From Nitrospirota bacterium (GTDB lineage Bacteria; Nitrospirota; 9FT-COMBO-42-15; HDB-SIOI813): a stretch of DNA of 8,205 bases. The notes under the pieces were generated by a model. That model worked only from the letters and a program-made list of their open reading frames with translations, was not told where the DNA came from and did not search any database. Shown here piece after piece: positions 1-5,494 of the stretch; position 1 is the first letter of the stretch, and each line of letters begins with the position of its first letter. The stretch lies in NCBI GenBank assembly GCA_016234155.1, contig JACRGZ010000040.1:1-8205 (forward strand), in the 5' to 3' direction. Position numbers and translations under genes: made by a program.

Positions 1-43
1 CAGCTAAGTCCCCTTATTCATCTGAAAATCCTTCTGAAAATCA

Positions 44-151
44 GGATTCAAGGGGTCAAGTGGTCGAGGGGTCAAGTGTAGGGAAAAGGCAGAGATTGAA
101 GCGGCAATGGCCTCTTCACTTGAACCCTTGAATCCTTGACCCCTTGAACCC
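44..151. repeat. Period-8 tandem units arranged as a 35-bp inverted repeat
   Basis: Two 35-nt arms, 44-78 and 117-151, are reverse complements at 29 of 35 positions, with a 38-nt spacer. Each arm is built of about four 8-nt units of the form CTTGAAYC / GRTTCAAG; for example 119-150 reads cttgaacc, cttgaatc, cttgaccc, cttgaacc. The structure starts 12 nt past the scpA stop codon, so a transcript would fold into a long hairpin that could end transcription or protect the 3' end, although there is no clean T-tract. Outside the left arm, a 10-nt direct repeat (tctgaaaatc at 21-30 and 33-42) is visible. I see no gene in 1-163. The repeats are seen directly; the terminator role is inferred. Confidence 0.75.
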
Positions 152-163
152 TTTATTTAATTT

Positions 164-913
164 TCATGCCTCCTTTGTGTCCCTTATGAGCATGTCTGTC
201 TCATTTCTGTACACCCTTATTGTCTCCGTATCCCCTGCCTGAAACAGCTTGATAAGCCTCAATCTTGCAAGTTCCAAGAGTGCAAGAAAGATTACTACAA
301 TGGTACGCCTTGAGTAGCCGTCATCTATCAGGCCAAGTAGCGTGAGTCCCTCTGTGCCTGTGATGTCTAATCTCTCTATTATGGTTGTCATCTTTTCACG
401 CACTGTAAGCTCGTCAGGGACTATTTCCATGGATGTTTTATCAGGTATCCTCTGGAGCACATCTCTGAACGCCTCTATCAGCTCAAATATACCAACCTCA
501 AGCAGCGCCTCTTCCCCTCCGCCTTCTTCCGGCAGGTCATTTGGATTATAAAATATATCACGCCATATCTCTTCTCTATTTCCAAGCTCTTCTGCTGCCT
601 CTTTAAATCTCTTATATTCAAGGAGCCTTCTGACAAGTTCAGCCCGCGGGTCCTCTTCTTCCTCTTCTTCACCAGCTTTTTCTTCGCATGGAAGCAGCAT
701 CTTTGACTTTATATAGGTTAGTGTGGCGGCCATAAGGAGAAACTCTCCTGCTATTTCCAGGTTTAACTCCTTCATCAGATCTATATATTCAAGATACTGT
801 TGCGTAATAAGAGAGACAGGGATATCGTATATGTTAAGCTCGTTTTTCTTTATAAGATGTAACAGGAGGTCAAGGGGACCCTCAAAGACCTCAAGCTTTA
901 TCTGATAAGACAT
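164..913 (-). CDS. scpA: Segregation and condensation protein A (ScpA, kleisin)
   Basis: ScpA is the kleisin subunit of the bacterial SMC-ScpA-ScpB complex; it bridges the SMC heads and helps condense and segregate the chromosome in the cytoplasm. The family signature FEGPLDLLLHLI is at residues 10-21, followed by the typical N-terminal helical region with IAGEFLLMAATL and IKSKMLLP. An acidic linker (runs of Glu near 75-85 and 125-135) leads to the C-terminal winged-helix region around 190-235. The 249-residue length is normal for the family. The frame is open back to 958, but I place the start at 913 because homologues begin immediately before the YQIKLEVFEGPLDLL block and GAGGAA lies about 10 nt upstream. 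The extra codons up to 958 fall in the transposon-end hairpin. ScpB, the usual downstream partner, is not seen in the remaining 163 nt. No room exists for a full promoter between the transposon end and this start, so transcription probably comes from within or beyond the transposon. Confidence 0.95.
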   Translation of the reverse strand: MSYQIKLEVFEGPLDLLLHLIKKNELNIYDIPVSLITQQYLEYIDLMKELNLEIAGEFLLMAATLTYIKSKMLLPCEEKAGEEEEEEDPRAELVRRLLEYKRFKEAAEELGNREEIWRDIFYNPNDLPEEGGGEEALLEVGIFELIEAFRDVLQRIPDKTSMEIVPDELTVREKMTTIIERLDITGTEGLTLLGLIDDGYSRRTIVVIFLALLELARLRLIKLFQAGDTETIRVYRNETDMLIRDTKEA

Positions 914-949
914 CAAGATTCTGTTCCTCAAAACATAGTCAAACATATT

Positions 950-1190
950 CATAGTCATTCGACTATGTCTTGGCCTCCGGGATAGAGGCTTGTTTCGCTC
1001 TCCGATTGACCGGTGCGGTAGTAACGGCTGCTAAGCCTCCCGCTTGGCGACGATTAACATCTCCTACACAGTCTGGTGTGCGTAGTTCTCCGGTGTCTGG
1101 AGTCCTGCCCAGAACAGTCCGCTCCGACCCGTTCTCTGCCAACCTGGATTTGAGAGATTCCCATTCCCTCAAAATATAGGTCGTGGTTTC
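950..1190 (-). ncRNA. Predicted omegaRNA (reRNA) of the IS607-type TnpB
   Basis: In IS605/IS607 elements the 3' end of tnpB and the transposon right end encode a structured guide RNA. Here, about 230 nt of the tnpB 3' end encode a tail with no RuvC-like character while the nucleotide sequence is rich in complementary segments. A 7-bp stem pairs 1079-1085 with 1064-1070 (one G-U, 8-nt loop). A long-range pair joins 1033-1039 (aagcctc) with 985-991 (gaggctt). A 7-bp hairpin at 950-967 (catagtc, attc, gactatg) lies exactly at the tnpB stop codon and may mark the right end. A third gactatg copy is at 934-940. The guide would be read from sequence just beyond the end, that is the scpA 5' flank. 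The 5' and 3' boundaries are estimates. Complementarity is seen; the RNA identity is inferred from the family. Confidence 0.6.
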
Positions 1191-2633
1191 AGGTGCAAGA
1201 CCTGAAGGCAAAGAAACCGAGTCGCTACATTCCAACCGGCGCAGAAACCTCTCCATAAACACTTCTTTAACCGTTCTGTAAGGCATATACAGAGTAATGG
1301 CTGGTTCTGAGTATCTATGGAGATAGTTTATAGCGGCAACTCTGTCTGCTCCGGCGCCATGTCCGCAAAAGGCACATTTAAACACATCCCCGTTGCGGCT
1401 CTTATTCCAGACGAACCCGCATAAGGGACATGTTTGACTGCCGTAGGCAGGATTGACCTGCTTGTGAAGGGAACATCCCTCCAATGCCTTAAATTCTGCC
1501 CTGTCCTGGATAATCCCTTTAGTCCAGGCAGATAGTTTTCTATTTATGTTTTTTGGCTTATTAAAAGTAAAAACATGACGCAGATCCTCAGTAACCAAGA
1601 CAGATGGCTTTTTGTTTTTGATAAGCGTATTGAACCCGTTATTAATCTTATTTGATACAGAAGCCTGTGCTTTATACCTTATCCTGTCTTTCTTTTTAAA
1701 ACCAAGGTTAAACTTCCTGATATGGGTTGCTTTGTGATTATTGCCTTCCCTACGATACTTCTTTTTAAGGGCATGTAATTTATTTCTGGACTTGCCTGTT
1801 CTGTCTAATTTGTCAGAAAAGGCAGTCAGTATTTTGCCAAGTCCTTCCCCGTAAGTCTTCCCCTCTATATCAGTAAAGGCTTCTGTGTATCCGAAGTCTA
1901 TAGCTTCTACCGGATTGGATTCAGGTATTCTCTTTGCTTTGATATTTGCCGTCTGATGCACTTCAACCATATGTTTGTTACGATTAAGTATGATCCTGAT
2001 GTTTCCGGAGACAACACCCCTACCCAGAAGAGGGATTATAAGCCGTTTACCTCGACTCAACGTCATAATAGAGATATACTGCGTGTTGTTTTCTTCAAAC
2101 ACCGTATACATATTCTGATCAAGACAGAAACTGCGGCTGCCCTTGACGCTAGGGTTCCTACCTCTGTGCTTACGAATAATCCTGTTCAGATAACTGCCTG
2201 CCTTTTTGATATCTTTTGGACTAATCTTAAAGTCGGGGATGGGATAGTCGCGCATCAGCAGCATCTTGAGATAAGCATAAGACTTAAGAATCCAATAGCA
2301 GTAATGCCTTTGAGCATCTGAAAGATTGGTGTTATTGTAGATAAGAGGCGATAGGCTCGCAAATAATGCCTGCCAGTTCTTATCCAGAGTCTCAACAGCA
2401 TCTTTTAGAGCAAGCTTCCATTGCCTTGCCTGAAGCCCAAAAAGAGATTGATATCTGGATTTAACCAGAATGTCACGTTGTATGCGGTCAGAACTTAACT
2501 TTTCTGTGTTGCCTGTATGTGATAGTTCACAGAACCATTTGTCTTTCTCTGAAGCATAGGAGCGTGCGATATCAGAGATAGCGCTCCACTTGCTCCTGTT
2601 TAATCGCCTGCTATATCGTTTGATTGTTCTCAT
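963..2633 (-). CDS. tnpB: IS607-type TnpB, RNA-guided RuvC nuclease
   Basis: TnpB is the transposon-encoded RNA-guided DNA nuclease related to the ancestor of Cas12; it is not needed for transposition itself but promotes retention of the element. The RuvC-like triad appears intact: Asp246 in AIDFGYTEA, Glu349 in VLVTEDLRH and Asp430 in GADRVAAINYLHR. A zinc-ribbon between the last two has four cysteines (402, 405, 420, 423; CPLCG and CAFCG). The N-terminal ~230 residues are basic and match the recognition/wedge region of OrfB proteins. At 556 residues it is longer than the usual ~400; the last ~115 residues after the RuvC-III motif look like translated RNA scaffold, poor in secondary-structure-like patterns and ending close to the transposon end. 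The start overlaps tnpA by 23 nt, the usual order and coupling in IS607 elements. The reading frame is uninterrupted, so the protein is probably active. Confidence 0.93.
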   Translation of the reverse strand: MRTIKRYSRRLNRSKWSAISDIARSYASEKDKWFCELSHTGNTEKLSSDRIQRDILVKSRYQSLFGLQARQWKLALKDAVETLDKNWQALFASLSPLIYNNTNLSDAQRHYCYWILKSYAYLKMLLMRDYPIPDFKISPKDIKKAGSYLNRIIRKHRGRNPSVKGSRSFCLDQNMYTVFEENNTQYISIMTLSRGKRLIIPLLGRGVVSGNIRIILNRNKHMVEVHQTANIKAKRIPESNPVEAIDFGYTEAFTDIEGKTYGEGLGKILTAFSDKLDRTGKSRNKLHALKKKYRREGNNHKATHIRKFNLGFKKKDRIRYKAQASVSNKINNGFNTLIKNKKPSVLVTEDLRHVFTFNKPKNINRKLSAWTKGIIQDRAEFKALEGCSLHKQVNPAYGSQTCPLCGFVWNKSRNGDVFKCAFCGHGAGADRVAAINYLHRYSEPAITLYMPYRTVKEVFMERFLRRLECSDSVSLPSGLAPETTTYILREWESLKSRLAENGSERTVLGRTPDTGELRTPDCVGDVNRRQAGGLAAVTTAPVNRRAKQASIPEAKT

Positions 2634-3237
2634 CCGGCCGTTCCCGTAGAAACTCCTTTATCTTTTTTTTGTATTTCCTTAATCCATAAAGCCTTGAAGA
2701 AAAACAATGAATAATGGATAGCAAGTCCTGCGTCATTTCTTCTTCTGGTGACAGAGAATCCTGGTTTATAATAATAACTTTGGTTCCGTGATTCTCACAG
2801 AACTTTCCAAACCACTCAAATCCAAATCTAACGAACCTGTCTTTATGAGCAATGATAATGCTTGATACCTCGCCTCTTTCAACCATTTCCAATAAGTTCA
2901 GGAAGTTCTTTCTTGTGTAATTCAGTCCGCTGCCTATATCAAACAACCACTCTGATACATCTATACCTCTTGCTATAGTAAATTCCTCAAGTGCATTTTT
3001 TTGATTTATAAAATCTCCTTTTTGCCTGGAACTCGAAACGCGATAATAAACTATGTTCTTTTTATCTTTTGTTGCTTTTTGACCTATATATTCAAGATAT
3101 TGATCATGTGTGTAATAACGTCTATTTGTTTTAGACCTGTGAGATTTAAGTATTCCATCTCTATCCCACCTTTGTAATGTTTGAACCGATTTGCCTATTA
3201 GTTTTGCAAACTCGTTTAATCTATATATATTCATCAT
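2611..3237 (-). CDS. tnpA: IS607-family serine recombinase transposase TnpA
   Basis: This is a small serine recombinase that mobilises IS607-type elements through a circular intermediate without lengthy target duplications. Residues 1-50 form a MerR-like helix-turn-helix (IYRLNEFAKLIGKSVQTLQR, then the RRYYT wing) that binds the element ends. The resolvase catalytic domain follows: the nucleophile is Ser68 in YYRVSSSRQK, and conserved arginines 134 and 137 are in HKDRFVRFGFEW. The helix EEMTQDLLSIIHCFSSRLYG near 165-185 is typical of the IS607 group. At 208 residues it is full length. Translation starts at tandem ATG codons (3237 and 3234); there is no Shine-Dalgarno sequence and a plausible -10 box ends only about 5 nt upstream, so a leaderless transcript is possible. 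It overlaps tnpB by 23 nt. Confidence 0.95.
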   Translation of the reverse strand: MMNIYRLNEFAKLIGKSVQTLQRWDRDGILKSHRSKTNRRYYTHDQYLEYIGQKATKDKKNIVYYRVSSSRQKGDFINQKNALEEFTIARGIDVSEWLFDIGSGLNYTRKNFLNLLEMVERGEVSSIIIAHKDRFVRFGFEWFGKFCENHGTKVIIINQDSLSPEEEMTQDLLSIIHCFSSRLYGLRKYKKKIKEFLRERPDENNQTI

Positions 3238-3250
3238 AAATATATATAGA
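3220..3250. promoter_or_regulatory. Perfect 12-bp dyad spanning the tnpA start codon
   Basis: tctatatatatt (3220-3231) and aatatatataga (3239-3250) are exact reverse complements around a 7-nt centre that holds the two tnpA ATG codons. The right arm covers the proposed -10 box. A protein bound here would block both transcription and translation start, so it is a candidate operator; TnpA's own MerR-like domain is one possible ligand. As mRNA it could also form a hairpin that hides the start codon. The symmetry is seen; the function is inferred, and AT-only arms make chance symmetry more likely than for mixed sequence. Confidence 0.5.
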
Positions 3251-3272
3251 CATGCTTCGCTATGTAAGTCAA
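3243..3272 (-). promoter_or_regulatory. Candidate tnpA promoter
   Basis: Reading leftward, TTGACT (complement of 3267-3272) is a good -35 match, followed after 18 nt by TATATA (complement of 3243-3248) as -10. The predicted transcription start is about 3236, at or inside the tandem ATG codons, which would give a leaderless tnpA message. It is inferred from consensus only. Confidence 0.45.
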
Positions 3273-3296
3273 GAACTATTCATACTCTAACTTCTC

Positions 3297-3323
3297 ATTA
3301 CTAATTACTAATTACTAATTACC
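3297..3323. repeat. Heptamer tandem repeat (attacta) across the ntpD stop codon
   Basis: Three exact copies of attacta (3297-3303, 3304-3310, 3311-3317) are followed by attacc. The ntpD TAA stop lies inside the last unit. The array sits between ntpD and the transposon and may mark the original intergenic spacer or the insertion neighbourhood. No terminator-like hairpin is seen here, so read-through from ntpD into the transposon is possible. Confidence 0.8.
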
Positions 3324-3942
3324 TGCTACTTCTCTTAAGCCTCTTCAACCGCAATATATCTTCCCTTTCACGTTCTTCCAATGTTCTGCTTATGTGTCTT
3401 AATCGTTCCTTTGTTTTGGGGATGATTATCTCTTTGATGGCATTTATCTTGCGTGCAGTTTTCTTAACCTCGTCGCCTATACGCCTCATGTGAGATTCTG
3501 TAGACGCCGTATTCAACATAGTTTCTAAAACCATCTCAAACCCTTTTGCAGATGCATCTATTGTACTTGAAGTGGTCATAAATGCATATCCCCGCGCGTC
3601 AAGCGCTCTTCGCATCGTTTTATAATGAATCTCTGAGAACTTAACCCCCCATATATTTCTTCTCACAACGTCTATTGATATATCCCTTTTAGCTGCAAAG
3701 GATGCGGACATCACCCCTTCTGTTCCATCCATACTAATGGCACGTATAAGCTCAACAGCAGCCACCTGTGTCCTGCCTCGCAGGGTATGCCTCTCTGCCA
3801 TGACATCCTTATAGATACCGAGGAGCTCTTTGACAAGTGATGTCCTCTTATCCTCAAGGAGTCCCATACCCCTTTCCGCTGCTGTAACCTGTGACCGCAG
3901 ATTCAGCAGATTCATCCGGTTAGGACTTGGCCGCTCTTCCAT
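3319..3942 (-). CDS. ntpD: V/A-type ATPase subunit D (central shaft)
   Basis: Subunit D is the rotating central stalk of the V/A-type ATPase, a long antiparallel coiled coil inserted in the A3B3 head that carries torque to the membrane rotor. The N-terminal block PNRMNLLNLRSQVTAAERG (from about residue 6) and the C-terminal block KTARKINAIKEIIIPK followed by LEEREREDILRLKRLK are the two family signatures; the middle contains the GVKF and RGYAFM motifs. I place the start at 3942 (protein of 207 residues, normal length) because homologues start just before PNRMNLL and GGAGA lies about 10 nt upstream. The frame is open to an ATG at 4080, but those 46 codons come entirely from the palindromic element and have no D-family character. 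It follows ntpB after a 175-nt gap. The stop lies in the heptamer array. Confidence 0.93.
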   Translation of the reverse strand: MEERPSPNRMNLLNLRSQVTAAERGMGLLEDKRTSLVKELLGIYKDVMAERHTLRGRTQVAAVELIRAISMDGTEGVMSASFAAKRDISIDVVRRNIWGVKFSEIHYKTMRRALDARGYAFMTTSSTIDASAKGFEMVLETMLNTASTESHMRRIGDEVKKTARKINAIKEIIIPKTKERLRHISRTLEEREREDILRLKRLKRSSR

Positions 3943-3964
3943 AATTATCCAATCTCCATATACC

Positions 3965-4124
3965 AAGTTGACGCTCAAAAATGCCCAGGTGCAAGGAAGG
4001 ACAAGGATTTGAGCCGAGGCGTACTTTTTCGTACGTTGAGGCTCAAATCCGCAGTCCTGACGCCGCACGACCCATTGCATTTACTTCGTAGCAATGGGTG
4101 CCCCGCATTTTTCAGCGTCAACTT
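3965..4124. repeat. Multi-branched palindromic element between ntpB and ntpD
   Basis: About 160 nt fold into a closed three-way-junction-like shape. The outer arms 3965-3984 and 4105-4124 pair at 19 of 20 positions (single C-C mismatch). Inside, ggatttgagcc (4005-4015) pairs perfectly with ggctcaaatcc (4040-4050); that hairpin is capped by cgtac/gtacg around tttttc (4020-4035) and extended below by aggac/gtcct (3998-4002, 4054-4058). A second hairpin pairs cccattgc (4071-4078) with gcaatggg (4091-4098), topped by tac/gta. The right outer arm contains the ntpB stop codon. ccata immediately follows the right arm (4125-4129) and recurs four bases before the left arm (3956-3960), a possible but weak insertion duplication. 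The symmetry suggests a dispersed non-autonomous repeat or a structured mRNA spacer that could tune ntpD relative to ntpB. Structure is read from sequence; identity is unknown. Confidence 0.8.
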
Positions 4125-5494
4125 CCATAATATTTCTCCATTATCTCCAGCCTTACTCTGGTAAATCTATCCTCCGGAAATCTTTGCAAAAGTCTCCATC
4201 CAAGCCCTAACGTCTCAATAATGTCACGGCTTGTATCACCCTGATTTATATACTCCATTTCAAGGTCAATAGCAAATTTGAGCAGCAGCCGGTCAGATTC
4301 CGACAGGCCTTCTTCGCCCACGATAGATGCCATGCGCCTAACGTCTCTCCCCTGTGCATAAAAGGCGTATAACTGGTCAGCCAATTCCCTGTGATCCTCT
4401 CTTGTCTTATCTACCCCTATCCCGAGGTTCATAAGCCTTGAGAGACTTGGCAGGATATCTACAGGCGGATAGCCCCCTCTCTTGTGAAGCTCTCGTGACA
4501 GCACTATCTGGCCCTCTGTTATGTATCCGGTAAGGTCTGGTATCGGATGGGTGATGTCATCGTCCGGCATAGTAAGAATAGGGATCTGGGTAACAGAGCC
4601 TTTTTTCCCCTTTATACGCCCTGCCCTCTCGTATATGGTGGCAAGGTCTGTGTACATATACCCGGGATAACCACGCCTGCCGGGAATCTCTTCCCGTGCA
4701 GTAGCTACCTCCCTAAGGGCCTCACAATAGTTCGTCATGTCAGTAAGAATGACCACTACATGCATGTCATGTTCAAATGCGAGATACTCTGCGGCAGTAA
4801 GGGCAAATCTTGGTGTGAGCAGTCGTTCGATAGGAGGGTCTTCGGCAAGATTGAGGAATATGGTACTCATATGAAGTGTGGCCCCCCGCTCAAACTCTTC
4901 TATAAAGAATGATGCCTCTCTTGAGGTAATGCCAATACCGGCAAAGACAACCGCAAATCCTTCCCTCTCACTAACCACCTGTGCCTGTCTTAATATCTGT
5001 CCTGCTATCTCTTTTGCCGGCAGACCAGGGCCCGAAAAGATAGGGAGCTTTTGTCCCCGGACAAGGGTATTCAGTCCATCAATCGCAGAGATTCCTGTCT
5101 GGATAAAGTCGGAAGGCTCATCCCTGTTAACCGGATTAATAGGGTATCCGGTGATCGTTGCCCTTCTGTTCGGGATAACCGGGGGGAGGCCATCTATAGG
5201 TTTACCTGTACCGTTAAACCTCCGTCCTAACATGTCAAGGGATAAGTTGACCTTAGCGACACTACCGCTAAAGAAGATATCTGTCTCATGGATACCGATT
5301 CCTGCCGTCTCCTCGAGGAGTTGTATGACAGCATATTCATCAGACACCTCGATAACCTGTCCGCTCCTCTCTCCTCCGTCAGATAACACAATCCTTACCA
5401 TTTCACCGATCGAAACATTGGATGCCTGCTCTACAAAGAGGAGCGGGCCAGCGATGGACCGTGCTGTTCTATATCTCCGTGTTAGTAGGTCCAT
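4118..5494 (-). CDS. ntpB: V/A-type ATPase subunit B
   Basis: Subunit B is the non-catalytic nucleotide-binding subunit that alternates with A in the A3B3 head. The family pattern is complete over 458 residues: an N-terminal beta-barrel, then FIQTGISAIDGLNTLVRGQK, then LPIFSGPGLPAKEIAGQI where the catalytic P-loop is replaced as expected, then VVILTDMTNYCEALREVA, GRRGYPGYMYTDLATIYERA and ITEGQIVLSRELHKRG. Its ATG follows the ntpA TAA stop with no gap, and AGGA lies 5 nt upstream inside the ntpA coding end, so the two are translationally coupled. The TGA stop lies in the outer arm of the palindromic element, so the last residues or stop may have been reshaped by that insertion, although the C-terminus (EIMEKYYGS) still looks ordinary. 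Confidence 0.97.
   Translation of the reverse strand: MDLLTRRYRTARSIAGPLLFVEQASNVSIGEMVRIVLSDGGERSGQVIEVSDEYAVIQLLEETAGIGIHETDIFFSGSVAKVNLSLDMLGRRFNGTGKPIDGLPPVIPNRRATITGYPINPVNRDEPSDFIQTGISAIDGLNTLVRGQKLPIFSGPGLPAKEIAGQILRQAQVVSEREGFAVVFAGIGITSREASFFIEEFERGATLHMSTIFLNLAEDPPIERLLTPRFALTAAEYLAFEHDMHVVVILTDMTNYCEALREVATAREEIPGRRGYPGYMYTDLATIYERAGRIKGKKGSVTQIPILTMPDDDITHPIPDLTGYITEGQIVLSRELHKRGGYPPVDILPSLSRLMNLGIGVDKTREDHRELADQLYAFYAQGRDVRRMASIVGEEGLSESDRLLLKFAIDLEMEYINQGDTSRDIIETLGLGWRLLQRFPEDRFTRVRLEIMEKYYGS

Larger units (their letters stand above)
950..3290 (-). mobile_element. IS607-family transposon (tnpA-tnpB), apparently complete
   Basis: Adjacent overlapping tnpA (serine recombinase) and tnpB genes define an IS607-type element, inserted between ntpD and scpA in the same orientation as both. 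Elements of this family lack terminal inverted repeats and make no conventional target duplication, so the ends cannot be fixed from sequence alone. I place the right end near the hairpin at 950-967, next to the tnpB stop, and the left end somewhere between the tnpA start (3237) and the heptamer repeats at 3297. The imperfect hairpin acat/atgt around 3250-3265 may belong to the left end. Both reading frames are intact, suggesting a recent arrival or retention by the nuclease. Confidence 0.85.

Noticed and set aside
44..151. CRISPR array
   Set aside because: The repeated units are 8 nt, contiguous and in opposite orientations; there are no regular spacers or cas genes.
155..174. ATGA overlap at the scpA stop with AGGAGG upstream, resembling the start of scpB
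   Set aside because: The frame ends after four codons and the AGGAGG is only 1 nt from the ATG; it is also explained by the codons for the last scpA residues.
478..672. Lysine/arginine-rich minus-strand frame within scpA
   Set aside because: It is a shifted frame over the acidic Glu-rich linker of scpA; its basic composition is a by-product of GAA/GAG codons.
1956..2321. 121-codon plus-strand frame inside the transposon
   Set aside because: It is antisense to the conserved tnpB N-terminal half and shows no family motif.
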